64,000 bases of DNA from Xenophilus arseniciresistens (GCF_028023875.1 NZ_JAQIPB010000007.1:273434-337433); one strand, 5' to 3'. Shown: positions 35,711-46,127, counted from the stretch's first letter. Numbers and translations: made by a program. Notes: generated from the letters alone by a model not told the origin.

Positions 35711-37256
35711 TCGGGCTCGCAATGCCCAGGCGTGCGATGCGGTAGCGCATCTGCCTCAGGCTCAGGCCCAGGCGGGCGGCGGCGGCCGTGCGGTTGAAGC
35801 CCGTGGCGCGCAGCGTCTGGACCAGGATCTCGCGCTCCTTCTGATCCAGGTAGTGCTGCAGGTCGGGCGGAATCGCGGGCTCGGCGTCGCCACCTTCGGT
35901 CGGGGTGCGGTCGCCGGCAGGCGCTGGTGCGGGTACGGTGGCGGCGTCCCATTCGATGGCGGGCACCGGGGCTTCCTCGGCTTCGCTGGCCAGGGGTTCC
36001 AGATCGTCCAGCGGGTCCAGGTTCAGCTCGTCGCCTTCGCTCAAAGCCATCGCGCGATGCAGCAGGTTCTCGAGTTCGCGCACGTTGCCGTGCAGCGGAT
36101 GCGAAGCCAGCACCTGCAGCGAGCGCGCCGAGAGCACGGGCACCGGCTGGCCGCTGTCTTGTGCGATGCGCGCCAGCAGCGCCTGGCACAGCGCGAACAG
36201 GTCTTCGCGCCGCTCGCGCAGCGGCGGCAGCACCAGCTCGATCACGTTGAGCCGGTAGAACAGGTCCTGTCGGAAGCGCCCGGCCTGCACTTCGGCCTGC
36301 AGGTCCTTGTGGGTGGCGCTGACGATGCGCACGTCCACCGCGTCTTCCTGCGTGGAGCCGATGGGTCGCACATGGCGTTCCTGGATGGCGCGCAGCAGCT
36401 TGGACTGCATGGCCAGCGGCAGGTCGCCGATCTCGTCCAGAAAGAGCGTGCCGCCGCGCGCGGCCTGGAAGTAGCCGTCGCGGTCCTGCGAGGAGCCGGT
36501 GTAGGAGCCCTTGAGCGCGCCGAAGAATTCGGCTTCCAGCAGGCTTTCGGGGATGGCGCTGCAGTTCACGGCCACGAAGGGCCCTTCGCTGCGCTGGCTG
36601 CAGGCGTGCACGGCCCGCGCCACCAGCTCCTTGCCGGTGCCCGATTCGCCATGCACCAGCACCGGCGCCATGCTGCGCGCCACCTTGACGATGCGCGCCT
36701 TGACCTGGCGCATGGGCGCCGAATCGCCCACCAGCCGCACCAGCGCGGCGGGCCAGGGGTCTTCCGGGGCTGCGGCGGGCGCAGTTGCACTGACAGCGGC
36801 TGAAGGCGCGGCGGACCGGGGCTCGGCGACTGCCGTCGGCAGCGCGATGGGCGCGCGGGCGCGCAGTTGAACGGCGGAGGCCACCACCGCCCTGAACTGC
36901 TTCAGATCGACGGGCTTGGCCAGGTAATCAAAAGCGCCCGCCTTGAGCGCATCCACCGCGTTCTCGGCCGAGCCATAGGCCGTGATGACCACGCAGCGTT
37001 CCGCGCGCTGGCTCTTGTGCAGGCGTTGCAGCAGCGACAGGCCCAGGCCGTCGGGCAGGCGCATGTCGGTGATGACGGCGTCGAACTCGGTGGCTTCGAG
37101 CTGTTCCCAGGCCTCGGCCAGGGTGCCGGCCGCATCGACGCGATAGCCTTCGCGCAGCAGCGTGAGCTCGTAGAGCGTGCGCAGATCGGGTTCGTCGTCG
37201 ACCACCAGGATGCGGGCCGGCTGGGTGCTGGAGGGGGACGGGGTGCTGCTGCTCAC
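35694..37256 (-). CDS. pilR: Type IV pilus response regulator PilR (NtrC family)
   Basis: PilR is a sigma-54 dependent activator, classically of pilin transcription, controlled by PilS. The 520-residue protein has an N-terminal receiver ([15 protein letters not shown]; phospho-acceptor Asp in ITDMRLPDG), a Pro/Ala-rich linker, an AAA+ domain with Walker A GESGTGKE and Walker [14 protein letters not shown], and a C-terminal Fis-type helix-turn-helix ([16 protein letters not shown]). The sigma-54 contact loop reads KGSYTGSSQ, so the usual GAFTGA is GSYTGS with the Thr kept. It starts 6 nt after the pilS stop. No pilin genes lie in the window. Confidence 0.92.
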   Translation of the reverse strand: MSSSTPSPSSTQPARILVVDDEPDLRTLYELTLLREGYRVDAAGTLAEAWEQLEATEFDAVITDMRLPDGLGLSLLQRLHKSQRAERCVVITAYGSAENAVDALKAGAFDYLAKPVDLKQFRAVVASAVQLRARAPIALPTAVAEPRSAAPSAAVSATAPAAAPEDPWPAALVRLVGDSAPMRQVKARIVKVARSMAPVLVHGESGTGKELVARAVHACSQRSEGPFVAVNCSAIPESLLEAEFFGALKGSYTGSSQDRDGYFQAARGGTLFLDEIGDLPLAMQSKLLRAIQERHVRPIGSTQEDAVDVRIVSATHKDLQAEVQAGRFRQDLFYRLNVIELVLPPLRERREDLFALCQALLARIAQDSGQPVPVLSARSLQVLASHPLHGNVRELENLLHRAMALSEGDELNLDPLDDLEPLASEAEEAPVPAIEWDAATVPAPAPAGDRTPTEGGDAEPAIPPDLQHYLDQKEREILVQTLRATGFNRTAAAARLGLSLRQMRYRIARLGIASPNDEDG

Positions 37257-37262
37257 GGGGCG

Positions 37263-38948
37263 CTATTGTGGCAAAGGGGCCGCCAGGGGCGCGAAGTGGA
37301 TCGAGAACAGGTTGCCCTCGGCGCCGTCCTGGCTCAGCGGACGGCGCGCGTAGCCGATCTGGGCACCATGGCGCTCGCACAGTTCGCGGCAGATGAACAG
37401 GCCCAGGCCGCTGGAGCGGCTTTCGGACGAGAAGAAGGGCTCGAACAGATGGCGCTGCACGGCCGGGTCCAGCGGCGCGCCGTCGCTCCACACGTGCAGA
37501 CGCGCGCGCTGGTCGCTGCCCACCCGCGTGACCACCTGGATCGAACGCTCCTGCGCACTGGCGTAGCGGGCCGCGTTGTCCAGCAGGTTCACCAGGATGC
37601 GGCGCAGGTGCTCAGGGTCGAAGTCCACCGTCTGGTGCGCGCCCAGCGACAGGGCCACGCTGGTGCGCGCGTTGTGGCCGACCCATTCCTCGGTCATGTG
37701 GCGCACCGCGGCGTCCAGGTCGAGGCTGGGGCCCGCATGCGGCCGCTGCTCGCCCTGCTGGCGCGCGCGCGCCATGTCCAGCACGTCGTCGACGATGCGG
37801 GCCAGCCGCTGGGCATTGCTGCGCACCATGTCGTTCAGGCGCCGGTTGCCTTCTTCATGCAGGTCTTCGCCCAGCAGGGCGCTGGCCTGGGTGATGGCGG
37901 CCAGCGGGTTGCGGATCTCGTGCGCCACCGCGGCCGACATGCGGCCCATCGCCGCCAGCTTCTCGGTGCGGATGCGGGCCTCCAGCTCGCGCAGGTCGTG
38001 CAGGAACATCACGCACAGGCCCATGCCGCCGGCAGCCTGCGCCGGCGTGAGCCGGGTGAGCACGCGCACCTCGCGCGCAGCGCCCTGGCTCTGGGCCACG
38101 GGCACTTCCTCGGACTGGCTGCGTTCCTGCGCGAAGGTCTGCGCGGCCAGCGTGGCCAGCGGCCGCCAGGCCGGAAAGCTGTCCAGTGCCATCGGCAATG
38201 CGGCATGGGCCAGGCCATGCCCGAGGATGGCGGCCGCGGCCGGGTTGGCCGCATGGATGCGCCCGTCCACGTCGATCACCAGCACGCCTTCGCTCAGCGT
38301 CTCGATCACCAGCTCGTTGACCTGGGCCTGCATCTGCGCCGTGCCCCGGCTGCGCTCGGCCAGGCTTTCCTCGCGCGCGAGGCGGCGCGCCAGTTGGTGT
38401 GCGAGCAGCGCGACGATGAACAGGCCGGTGCCCGAGAGCGCGGCCTGCAGCAGGCGGTTGCTGGGGTCCGCGCCCGTGTCCCACTGCACGCGCAGCGCAT
38501 CGCCCAGCAGCAGCACAGCCACCGATGCCGCCGTGGCCAGCCCCACGGGCAAGGTGCCCACGACGGCGCCCATGAGCACCGGCAGTGCGAACAGCGGCGT
38601 GTAGTTGATGCTGCCGGACTGCAGCACGTGCAGCAGGGCCACCGTGCCCAGGTCCACGCCCATGCTCAGCAGCCAGTTCAGCCCCAGCCGCCGGATCGGC
38701 GGATCGGGCCGCAGGAACTGGCGCCCGGCCAGCGCCACCACCAGGTAGCCGCTGGACAGGGTCAGCGCCCAGACATTGAGCGGCTGCCCCAGGCTGAAGG
38801 CGACCACCTGCAGCGTCAGCAGCACCAGGCCCACCATCAGCCTGGCCGTCATGAAGGCGCGCCACAGGCGCGTCAGCGCCGTGCTGTGTGCCAGCGGCGG
38901 CGGCTCCAGCACGCCCCAATCGGTGGCGGCGGCACCAGACATCGGCAC
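37263..38948 (-). CDS. pilS: Sensor histidine kinase PilS
   Basis: A 561-residue membrane kinase. The N-terminal ~180 residues contain about six membrane helices (e.g. LMVGLVLLTLQVVAFSLG, LFALPVLMGAVVGTLPVGL), then a PAS-like domain (ETLSEGVLVIDVDGRIHAANPAA by its key residues), a HisKA domain with AVAHEIRNPLAAI (His near residue 343) and a HATPase_c domain with N-box RILVNLLDNAARYA and G2 box SSGLGLFICREL. Six helices plus PAS match PilS, partner of the adjacent pilR. The start could be the GTG used here or an ATG two codons later. Confidence 0.9.
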   Translation of the reverse strand: MPMSGAAATDWGVLEPPPLAHSTALTRLWRAFMTARLMVGLVLLTLQVVAFSLGQPLNVWALTLSSGYLVVALAGRQFLRPDPPIRRLGLNWLLSMGVDLGTVALLHVLQSGSINYTPLFALPVLMGAVVGTLPVGLATAASVAVLLLGDALRVQWDTGADPSNRLLQAALSGTGLFIVALLAHQLARRLAREESLAERSRGTAQMQAQVNELVIETLSEGVLVIDVDGRIHAANPAAAAILGHGLAHAALPMALDSFPAWRPLATLAAQTFAQERSQSEEVPVAQSQGAAREVRVLTRLTPAQAAGGMGLCVMFLHDLRELEARIRTEKLAAMGRMSAAVAHEIRNPLAAITQASALLGEDLHEEGNRRLNDMVRSNAQRLARIVDDVLDMARARQQGEQRPHAGPSLDLDAAVRHMTEEWVGHNARTSVALSLGAHQTVDFDPEHLRRILVNLLDNAARYASAQERSIQVVTRVGSDQRARLHVWSDGAPLDPAVQRHLFEPFFSSESRSSGLGLFICRELCERHGAQIGYARRPLSQDGAEGNLFSIHFAPLAAPLPQ

Positions 38949-38954
38949 GGCGAT

Positions 38955-39191
38955 TCAGCCTTCGGCCTGGCCCAGATGCTGCCGGCTGCAGTAGCTGCCG
39001 CGCTGGCCGGGCACGGCCTCGTTGGCCGGCAGGTGCATGCCGCAATGGGCGCAACGCGTCATGGCCTCGGGCTTGGCCAGGCTTTGCGGCCGGGCCTTGG
39101 GTGGCGGCGGCGTGCGCATGCGTTCGCGGCGGTTGCTGCGCCAGACATGGAAGGCGACCAGCAGCACGGCCAGCACCAGCAGATATTTCAT
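38955..39191 (-). CDS. Small membrane-anchored zinc-ribbon protein (PP0621 family)
   Basis: A 78-residue protein with one N-terminal membrane helix (MKYLLVLAVLLVAFHVW), a basic Pro-rich stretch, and a C-terminal CAHCGMHLPANEA...GSYCSRQH that holds two Cys, a His and a third Cys plus His, a short treble-clef-like zinc site. It matches the small PP0621-type proteins found next to ccsA/ffh in betaproteobacteria. The ATG overlaps the stop of the CcsA-family gene (ATGA), so it is co-translated with it, and it lies 6 nt upstream of pilS. Function unknown. Confidence 0.82.
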   Translation of the reverse strand: MKYLLVLAVLLVAFHVWRSNRRERMRTPPPPKARPQSLAKPEAMTRCAHCGMHLPANEAVPGQRGSYCSRQHLGQAEG

Positions 39192-40006
39192 GCGCCGCCC
39201 CGGTTCAGGATGACTTCGATCACAAAGCGCGAGCCCACATAGGCCAGCAGCAGCAGGCCGGCGCCCACATAAAGAACCCGCTTGGCCGTGCGCCCGCGCC
39301 AGCCGAAGCGGGCCCGGCCGATCAGCAGCACCGCGAAGCTGACCCAGGCCAGCACCGAGAACACCGTCTTGTGGTCCCACTTCCAGCCGCGCACGGAAGG
39401 CCCGTAGAGCTGCTCGCTGAAGAGCAGGCCGGCCAGCAGCGTGGCCGACAGCAGCACGAAGCCGGCCGTGACGAAGCGGAAGGTCAGCCGCTCCAGCGTC
39501 AGCAGCGGCACGCCCGCCGCTTCGGTGGACGGCTCCACGGCCAGGCGAATCTGGCGTTCGGCGCGCGTGAGCAGCCAGGCATGCACCACGGCCGCCGCGA
39601 AAAGACCATAGGACGCGATGCCCAGCGCCAGGTGCATGGGCAGCCAGGGCGAGGCCGTGTGGGGCAGCGGCGCGCCCGGAAAGATCAGGGCCAGCAGCAC
39701 GGCCGCCGCACCCAGCACCGCCAGCGCGCGGCGCACCGTCAGGCGCGGATAAAGCCGGCTTTCGACCGCATAGACGGTCAGCACCAGCCAGGCGGTGACC
39801 GACAGGGCCGGCGCGAAGCCGAACTTCACGGGAGCCGCCGCGAGTGCCCAGCACAGCGTGGCGCCGTGCAGCAGCCAGGCCAGGGCCAGCAGCAGCTGTG
39901 TGTTCTGGCGGCCCATGCGGTCGGCGCCAGCCGCCGTTGCACCATAAAGCGCGGCGGTGGCGAGCCCCAGGGCCAGGCCGATCGGGGAGGGGCTCGCTAA
40001 AATCAT
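39188..40006 (-). CDS. CcsA/HemX-family cytochrome c assembly-like membrane protein
   Basis: A 272-residue protein with about eight membrane helices, of the cytochrome c biogenesis CcsA/CcmC superfamily (the YpjD/CorE-like type found beside ffh). Conserved residues include His in LPMHLALGIASYGLF and the WKWDHKTVFSVLAW motif, whose His is a predicted heme or cofactor ligand. It is too short and lacks partners to be the main system-II CcsA. Divergent from ffh with a 120-nt gap; co-translated with the small zinc-ribbon protein. Exact role not established. Confidence 0.85.
   Translation of the reverse strand: MILASPSPIGLALGLATAALYGATAAGADRMGRQNTQLLLALAWLLHGATLCWALAAAPVKFGFAPALSVTAWLVLTVYAVESRLYPRLTVRRALAVLGAAAVLLALIFPGAPLPHTASPWLPMHLALGIASYGLFAAAVVHAWLLTRAERQIRLAVEPSTEAAGVPLLTLERLTFRFVTAGFVLLSATLLAGLLFSEQLYGPSVRGWKWDHKTVFSVLAWVSFAVLLIGRARFGWRGRTAKRVLYVGAGLLLLAYVGSRFVIEVILNRGGA
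39997..40002 (+). promoter_or_regulatory. TAAAAT -10-like hexamer for ffh
   Basis: TAAAAT within GCTCGCTAAAATCATCGG at the 5' end of the divergent CcsA-family gene. It would give a ~115-nt leader before the ffh ATG. No -35 match. Confidence 0.35.
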
Positions 40007-40126
40007 CGGGCGAGTTTAGGACAAGCCCGGATGCGATCCGGCCTGTCCCATCATCCCGGCAGCACCCGCCTGCCGACCGCTGCGGCCGCTGCCGCGGCCC
40101 CCTCTCCAGTCCCACGGAATCCCCGA

Positions 40127-41515
40127 ATGGCCACCGCCCTCACCGACAAGTTCTCCCGCATCGTCAAGACGATGAGCGGCCAGGCCCGCATCACCGACGC
40201 CAATGTGCAGGACATGATGCGCGAGGTGCGCATGGCGCTGCTCGAAGCCGACGTGGCGCTGCCCGTGGTGCGCGACTTCGTCAACCGCGTCAAGGACAAG
40301 GCGATGGGCGAAGAGGTGCTGGGCTCGCTCAAGCCGGGCCAGGCGCTGGTGGGCATCGTCAACCGCGAACTGGCCGCCACCATGGGCGAGGGCGTGGCCG
40401 ACATCAACCTCGCGGCCCAGCCGCCGGCCGTGATCCTGATGGCCGGCCTGCAGGGCGCGGGCAAGACCACCACCACGGCCAAGCTGGCCAAGCACCTGAT
40501 CGAAAAGCGCAAGAAGAAGGTGCTCACGGTCTCGGGCGACGTCTACCGCCCCGCGGCCATCGAGCAGCTCAAGACGGTGACCAAGCAGGCCGGTGCCGAG
40601 TGGTTCCCGAGCACGCCCGATCAGAAGCCGCTGGACATCGCCGCCGCTGCGCTGGACTACGCCAAGAAGCACCACTTCGACGTGCTGCTGGTCGATACGG
40701 CCGGCCGCCTGGCCATCGACGAGCTGCTGATGAACGAGATCAAGGGCCTGCATGCGGCCCTCAAGCCGGTCGAAACGCTGTTCGTGGTCGATGCCATGCA
40801 GGGCCAGGACGCGGTGAACACCGCCAAGGCCTTCAGGGAAGCGCTGCCGCTGACCGGCATCGTGCTGACCAAGATGGACGGCGACTCGCGCGGTGGCGCG
40901 GCGCTGTCGGTGCGCCAGATCACCGGCGTGCCCATCAAGTTCGCGGGCGTGTCCGAGAAGATCGACGGCCTGGAGCGCTTCGACGCCGAGCGCCATGCGG
41001 GCCGCATCCTGGGCATGGGCGACATCGTGGCGCTGGTCGAGCAGGTCTCGGCCGGTGTGGACGTGGAGGCGGCCAAGAAGCTGGCCGGCAAGGTCAAGAG
41101 CGGCCACTTCGACCTCGAGGACTTCCTGGCCCAGCTGCAGCAGATGAAGCAGATGGGCGGGCTGTCGAGCCTGATGGACAAGCTGCCCGCGCAACTGGCG
41201 GGCAAGGCCACCGACGCCGACCTGACGCGCGCCGAGCGCGACGTGCGCCGCAAGGAAGGCATCATCCACAGCATGACGCCGCTGGAGCGCCGCAAGCCCG
41301 AGCTGATCAAGGCCAACCGCAAGAAGCGCATCGCCGCCGGCGCGGGCGTGCAGGTTCAGGAAGTGAACCGCCTGCTCAACGAGTTCGAGCAGATGCAGGG
41401 CATGATGAAGAAGATGAAGGGCGGCGGCCTCATGAAGATGATGAAGCGCCTGGGCGGCATGAAGGGCATGCCACCGGGCATGGGCGGCATGGGCGGCGGA
41501 AAGCTCCCGTTCTGA
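40127..41515 (+). CDS. ffh: Signal recognition particle protein Ffh
   Basis: Ffh is the SRP54 GTPase that binds 4.5S RNA and signal sequences for co-translational membrane targeting. The 462-residue protein has the N domain (MATALTDKFSRIVKTMSG), the G domain with GLQGAGKTTTTAKLAKHL (~residue 106), DTAGRLAIDELLM and TKMDGDSRGGAALS, and a Met-rich M domain ending GGGLMKMMKRLGGMKGMPPG. The ATG was chosen to give the canonical N-terminus; an in-frame start 32 codons upstream is not supported. A GC hairpin, GCGGGCC-TTCA-GGCCCGC at 41536-41553, lies after the stop and inside the end of lspA. Confidence 0.97.
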   Translation: MATALTDKFSRIVKTMSGQARITDANVQDMMREVRMALLEADVALPVVRDFVNRVKDKAMGEEVLGSLKPGQALVGIVNRELAATMGEGVADINLAAQPPAVILMAGLQGAGKTTTTAKLAKHLIEKRKKKVLTVSGDVYRPAAIEQLKTVTKQAGAEWFPSTPDQKPLDIAAAALDYAKKHHFDVLLVDTAGRLAIDELLMNEIKGLHAALKPVETLFVVDAMQGQDAVNTAKAFREALPLTGIVLTKMDGDSRGGAALSVRQITGVPIKFAGVSEKIDGLERFDAERHAGRILGMGDIVALVEQVSAGVDVEAAKKLAGKVKSGHFDLEDFLAQLQQMKQMGGLSSLMDKLPAQLAGKATDADLTRAERDVRRKEGIIHSMTPLERRKPELIKANRKKRIAAGAGVQVQEVNRLLNEFEQMQGMMKKMKGGGLMKMMKRLGGMKGMPPGMGGMGGGKLPF

Positions 41516-41543
41516 GCCGCCGCGGGCCGCGGCAGGCGGGCCT

Positions 41544-42068
41544 TCAGGCCCGCTTGCGCATGCGCCGCAGCTCGTCCACGATCAGGCAGATCGCGCCCAG
41601 CGTGATGGCGCTGTCGGCCAGGTTGAAGGCCGGGAAGTGGTTGCCGGCCCAGTGGAAGTCCAGGAAGTCCACCACGTAGCCGTGCATCATGCGGTCGATC
41701 ACGTTGCCCACCGCGCCACCCAGGATGCAGGCCAGCGCGAAGGAGAACAGCCGCTGGCCCGGGTGCGAGCGCAGCATCCAGATGATCAGCACGGCCGCGC
41801 CCACGCCGATCACGGTGAAGAACCAGCGCTGCCAGCCCGAGGCGCCGGCCAGGAACGAGAAGGCAGCGCCCGGGTTGTGGGCCCGCACGATGTTGAAGAA
41901 GCCCGTGATCGGCGTGTAGTCGCCCAGCCGGTAGTGGCCCAGGATCAGGGTCTTGGTCCACTGGTCGGCAATGAAGATCACGAGCGCCAGGGCCAGCCAG
42001 GGCCAGATGCCGAAGCGGCCGTGCGCGGGGGCGCCGGGCATGGTGGCGGGCGTGGGGCCGGCGCTCAT
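41544..42068 (-). CDS. lspA: Lipoprotein signal peptidase LspA
   Basis: LspA cuts the signal peptide from prolipoproteins after Lgt. The 174-residue inner-membrane aspartyl protease has four helices and the two catalytic Asp in [19 protein letters not shown] and [12 protein letters not shown], plus [15 protein letters not shown]. The ATG overlaps the ileS stop (ATGA), which decides the start over longer in-frame alternatives, and gives family length. The ribF-ileS-lspA order is standard in proteobacteria. The window also encodes lolA for sorting mature lipoproteins. Confidence 0.96.
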   Translation of the reverse strand: MSAGPTPATMPGAPAHGRFGIWPWLALALVIFIADQWTKTLILGHYRLGDYTPITGFFNIVRAHNPGAAFSFLAGASGWQRWFFTVIGVGAAVLIIWMLRSHPGQRLFSFALACILGGAVGNVIDRMMHGYVVDFLDFHWAGNHFPAFNLADSAITLGAICLIVDELRRMRKRA

Positions 42069-44917
42069 CAGGCGTGGCTCCGTGCCTCGCCGGCACCATA
42101 GAGGTTGCTGACACAGCGGCCGCACAGCGTGGGATGGGCGGCGTCCTGGCCCACGTCGGCGCGCCAGTGCCAGCAGCGCTCGCACTTGGTGTCCTGGCTG
42201 GCCAGCACCTCGACGGCCAGCGCGTCGCCGGCCGCCAGTTCCACGATCGAGGCGATGAAGACGAACTTCAGGTCATCGCCCAGCGAGGCCAGCAGGGCGT
42301 GGTCCTCCGGCGCCGCCGTGATGCGCAGGTTGGCCTGCAGCGAAGAGCCCAGGATGCCCTCGGCCCGCACGGCCTCGATCTGCTTGTTGGCCAGGTCGCG
42401 GATCGCGCAGATGCGCGCCCACTTGGCCAGCAGCGCGTCGTTGCCGGCTTCCAGCGTGCTGTAGGTTTCCATGAAGATGGAGTCCGAGGTGCCCACCAGC
42501 TTCCAGGCCTCTTCGGCCGTGAAGCTCAGGAAGGGCGCCATCCAGCGCAGCATGGCCTGGGTGATGTGCCACAGGGCGGTCTGCGCGCTGCGGCGCGCGC
42601 GCGAGCCCGGCGCCGTGGTGTAGAGCCGGTCCTTGAGCACGTCCAGGTAGAAGGCGCCCAGGTCCTCGGAGCAATACACCTGCAGTTTGGCCACCACGGG
42701 GTGGAACTCGTAGACCTTGTAGTGCGCCAGGATCTCGGCCTGGAACTGCGCCGCGCGTGCCAGCGCATAGCGGTCGATCTCGAACAGCTCCTCGAGGGGC
42801 AGCGCATCGGTGTCCACGTCGAAGTCGCTGGTGTTGGCCAGCAGGAAGCGCAGCGTGTTGCGGATGCGGCGGTAGGCATCGACCACGCGCGCGAGGATCT
42901 TGTCGTCGCCCGCGATGTCGCCCGAGTAGTCGCTGGCCGCCACCCACAGGCGCAGGATCTCGGCGCCCAGCTTCTTGCTGACTTCGTCGGGCTCGATGCC
43001 GTTGCCCAGCGACTTGCTCATCTTGCGGCCCTGGCTGTCCACGGTGAAGCCGTGGGTCAGCAGGCCACGATAGGGCGCGCGGCCTTCCAGCGCGCTGGCC
43101 AGCAGCAGGGACGAATGGAACCAGCCGCGGTGCTGGTCATGGCCTTCGAGGTACAGGTCGGCCTCGGGGCCGCTGTCGTGGTGCACGTCGGGGTGGGTGC
43201 CGCGCAGCACATGGAAGAAGGTGGAGCCGGAGTCGAACCACACCTCGAGGATGTCGGTGCTCTTGGTGTAGTGCGGCGCGTCGGCGGCGCCCAGGATTTC
43301 TTCGGGCGTCACGCGGCTCCAGGCCTCGACGCCGCCCTGCTCGACGATGGCTGCCGCCTGGTCCAGGATCTCCATCGTGCGCGGATGCAGCTCGCCCGAA
43401 TCCTTGTGCAGGAAAAACGGGATCGGCACGCCCCAGCTGCGCTGGCGCGAGATGCACCAGTCGGGCCGGTTGGCGATCATGTCGTGCAGGCGCGCCTTGC
43501 CGTTCTCGGGGTAGAAGTTGGTGTGCTCGATGGCGGCCAGCGCGATCTGGCGCAGCGTCTGCGCGGGCTTTTCGCCGGGCTTGGTGAACACGCCTTCGCC
43601 TTCGTCCATGCGAACGAACCACTGCGCGGCGGCGCGGTAGATCACTGGCGTCTTGTGGCGCCAGCAATGCGGGTAGCTGTGCGTGATGCCTTCGGTGCCC
43701 AGCAGGCGGCCGGCCTCGCGCAGCGCCTCGATGATGTGCGGCACGGCCTTCCAGATGTGCTGGCCGCCGAACAGGGGGAAGTCGGCCGCGTAGGTGCCGT
43801 TGCCCTGAACCGGGTTCAGGATGTCGTCGTAGCGCACGCCGTTGGCCACGCAGGAGTTGAAGTCGTCCACGCCGTAGGCGGGCGAGGAGTGCACGATGCC
43901 GGTGCCGTCGCTGGCCGTGGCGTAGTCGGCCACGTACACGGGCGACAGGCGCGCAAAGCCGGCGTCCACGTCGTACAGCGGATGCTCGAACTCCAGCCCG
44001 GCCAGCGCCTTGCCTTCGGCCAGCGCGAGGATCTTGCCGTCCAGCGCCCAGCGGTTCATGCACGACTCCACCAGCGCGTCGGCCACGATCAGCAGGCCGC
44101 GCTCGGTGTCCACCAGCGCGTAATTCAGATCGGGGTTGAGGTTCAGGGCCTGGTTGGCCGGGATGGTCCAGGCGGTGGTGGTCCAGATCACGGCGAAGGC
44201 GTCCTTGGCCAGCGACTCCAGGCCAAAGGCCGCGGCCAGCTTGGCCGGGTCATGGGTCTTGAAGGCCACGTCCAGGGTCTGGCTCTTCTTGTCGGCGTAC
44301 TCGATCTCGAACTCGGCCAGCGACGAGCCGCAGTCGAAGCACCAGTACACGGGCTTGAGGCCGCGGTAGACGAAGCCGCGCTCGATGACCTTCTTGAAGG
44401 CGCGGATCTCGCCGGCCTCGTTGGCGAAGTTCATCGTCTTGTAGGGGTTGTCCCATTCGCCCAGCACGCCCAGGCGCTTGAAGCCGGCCATCTGCAGCGC
44501 GATCTGCTCGGTGGCGAAGGCGCGGCTCTTGGCCTGCATGTCGTCGCGGCTGAGGTTGCGGCCGTGCTTCTTCTCGATCGCGTTCTCGATCGGCAGGCCA
44601 TGGCAGTCCCAGCCGGGCACGTACATGGCGTCGAAGCCCTCGAGCTGGCGCGCCTTGGTGATCATGTCCTTGAGCACCTTGTTGACCGCATGGCCCATGT
44701 GCAGGGCGCCGTTGGCATAGGGCGGGCCGTCGTGCAGGATGAACTTGGGCGCGCCGGCGCGCGCGACGCGCAGGCGCTTGTACAGGCCTTCGTCCTCCCA
44801 CTGCCTGACCCAGCCCGGCTCGCGCTTGGGCAGGTCGCCGCGCATGGGGAAGGGCGTGTCGGGCAGGTTCAGCGTGGCACGGTAGTCGGGGGCGGAGGTG
44901 GAGGCAGCGTCAGACAT
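42068..44917 (-). CDS. ileS: Isoleucyl-tRNA synthetase IleRS
   Basis: A class I aminoacyl-tRNA synthetase charging tRNA-Ile and editing valine. The 949-residue protein has the HIGH motif as HMGH (residues 73-76 in [14 protein letters not shown]), the editing domain, the KMSKS loop as [10 protein letters not shown] (~residue 631), an anticodon-binding helical domain and a C-terminal zinc site [12 protein letters not shown]...LCGRC, which marks the bacterial type found in E. coli (938 residues). It overlaps lspA by ATGA and lies 160 nt downstream of ribF; that gap (44918-45077) holds only a degenerate GAGCCTGTCGAA-type repeat half-site and no gene. Confidence 0.97.
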   Translation of the reverse strand: MSDAASTSAPDYRATLNLPDTPFPMRGDLPKREPGWVRQWEDEGLYKRLRVARAGAPKFILHDGPPYANGALHMGHAVNKVLKDMITKARQLEGFDAMYVPGWDCHGLPIENAIEKKHGRNLSRDDMQAKSRAFATEQIALQMAGFKRLGVLGEWDNPYKTMNFANEAGEIRAFKKVIERGFVYRGLKPVYWCFDCGSSLAEFEIEYADKKSQTLDVAFKTHDPAKLAAAFGLESLAKDAFAVIWTTTAWTIPANQALNLNPDLNYALVDTERGLLIVADALVESCMNRWALDGKILALAEGKALAGLEFEHPLYDVDAGFARLSPVYVADYATASDGTGIVHSSPAYGVDDFNSCVANGVRYDDILNPVQGNGTYAADFPLFGGQHIWKAVPHIIEALREAGRLLGTEGITHSYPHCWRHKTPVIYRAAAQWFVRMDEGEGVFTKPGEKPAQTLRQIALAAIEHTNFYPENGKARLHDMIANRPDWCISRQRSWGVPIPFFLHKDSGELHPRTMEILDQAAAIVEQGGVEAWSRVTPEEILGAADAPHYTKSTDILEVWFDSGSTFFHVLRGTHPDVHHDSGPEADLYLEGHDQHRGWFHSSLLLASALEGRAPYRGLLTHGFTVDSQGRKMSKSLGNGIEPDEVSKKLGAEILRLWVAASDYSGDIAGDDKILARVVDAYRRIRNTLRFLLANTSDFDVDTDALPLEELFEIDRYALARAAQFQAEILAHYKVYEFHPVVAKLQVYCSEDLGAFYLDVLKDRLYTTAPGSRARRSAQTALWHITQAMLRWMAPFLSFTAEEAWKLVGTSDSIFMETYSTLEAGNDALLAKWARICAIRDLANKQIEAVRAEGILGSSLQANLRITAAPEDHALLASLGDDLKFVFIASIVELAAGDALAVEVLASQDTKCERCWHWRADVGQDAAHPTLCGRCVSNLYGAGEARSHA

Positions 44918-45077
44918 GGCGAAGGCGAAAAAGCGCTTGGACGGGCTCGGCCCCTGGGGCAGATGGGGCGGGTGGGGACGTCAGGCAGGCGGGCGGGCCG
45001 GCCTGCTCGGCGAAATTCGGGGCGTCTGCCCCGAGCCTGTCGAAAAAGGGGGCGGCCGCACGCAGGAAGGGCGCGGG

Positions 45078-46127
45078 CTAAATTCGGTCGCGCGTGGTCT
45101 GGCGACGCGTCTGGGCGTGGCTGTCGGCCGCCCCCGACGCGAAGAAGGCGCGCGCATCGTCACGGTCCCGGGCGATGCCGGCCGTGAGCGCTTCCAGGCT
45201 GGTGTAGCGCAGTTCCTCGTGCAGTTTGTGCAGCAGTTCCACGCGCACGAGTTTACCGTAGGCCCCCTCGGCCCCGAGTTCGGCGGGCCAATCCAGGCAG
45301 TGGGTTTCCAGCAGCACGCGGCCGCCGTTGACGTCGTTGGCGTCCAGCGAAGGCCGCACGCCCAGGTTGGCCACCCCCGGCAGCCAATGCCCGGCCAGAC
45401 CGTGCACGCGCACCGCAAAGATGCCGCTGGCCGCGGGTTTCCAGTGCGAAAAGCGCAGGTTCAGCGTGCGAAAGCCGTCGTCGCGGCCCGGCTCTGAGGC
45501 ACCCAGCGCGCGGCCCAGCTTGCGGCCATGCACCACATGCCCGGAGATCGCATAGGGCCTCCCGAGCAGGGCCTGGGCATCGTCCATGCGGCCCTCGGCC
45601 AGCGCTTCGCGCACGGCGGTGCTGGACACGCGCAGCCCTCTGACTTCATATGCGTTCATGCGTGCCACATCGAAGCCTTGCGCCTGGCCCGCGGCGTCGA
45701 GCATCGCGTAGTCGCCTGCGCGCTTGGCGCCGAAGCGGAAGTCGTCGCCCACCAGCACATAGCGCGCGCCCAGCCCCTGCACCAGCACCTGGTCGATGAA
45801 CTGCTGGGGCGATTGGCCCGCCAGCCGGGCGTCAAAAGGCAGCACCACGACCTGGTCCACGCCGCAGGCTTGCAGTTCGCTGAGCTTGTCGCGCAAGGTG
45901 GCGATGCGCGCGGGTGCGAGTTCGGGCCGGCGCAGCACACCTGCGAAGTAGTCGCGCGGATGGGGCTCGAAGGTCATCACGCAGCTGGGCAGGCCGCGGT
46001 GCTTGGCCTCGGTCTGCAGCAGGGCCAGCATGGCCTGGTGTCCGCGGTGCACGCCGTCGAAATTGCCGATGGTGAGCGCACAGGCCGGCGCCACACCCGG
46101 GTGCCTAAAACCGCGGAAGATCTGCAT
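45078..46127 (-). CDS. ribF: Bifunctional riboflavin kinase/FAD synthetase RibF
   Basis: RibF makes FMN and then FAD from riboflavin. The 349-residue protein has an N-terminal nucleotidyltransferase domain with ALTIGNFDGVHRGHQAML (key residues Gly-Asn-Phe-Asp-Gly-x-His), VGDDFRFGAKRAGDY and SSTAVREALAEGRM, and a C-terminal kinase domain with YAISGHVVHGRKLGR and GVANLGVRPS. The start MQIFRGFRHPG gives the usual N-terminus; earlier in-frame codons overlap the HNH promoter region. It lies upstream of ileS-lspA on the same strand and is divergent from the HNH gene. Confidence 0.95.
   Translation of the reverse strand: MQIFRGFRHPGVAPACALTIGNFDGVHRGHQAMLALLQTEAKHRGLPSCVMTFEPHPRDYFAGVLRRPELAPARIATLRDKLSELQACGVDQVVVLPFDARLAGQSPQQFIDQVLVQGLGARYVLVGDDFRFGAKRAGDYAMLDAAGQAQGFDVARMNAYEVRGLRVSSTAVREALAEGRMDDAQALLGRPYAISGHVVHGRKLGRALGASEPGRDDGFRTLNLRFSHWKPAASGIFAVRVHGLAGHWLPGVANLGVRPSLDANDVNGGRVLLETHCLDWPAELGAEGAYGKLVRVELLHKLHEELRYTSLEALTAGIARDRDDARAFFASGAADSHAQTRRQTTRDRI

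Noticed and set aside
41536..41553. GCGGGCC-TTCA-GGCCCGC hairpin as the ffh terminator
   Set aside because: No T-run and it overlaps the lspA coding end; may still affect read-through, but not called as a terminator.
45030..45048. CCCGAGCCTGTCGAA motif between ribF and ileS as a mobile element end
   Set aside because: It looks like one half of a common Burkholderiales dispersed repeat; no partner arm is present nearby.
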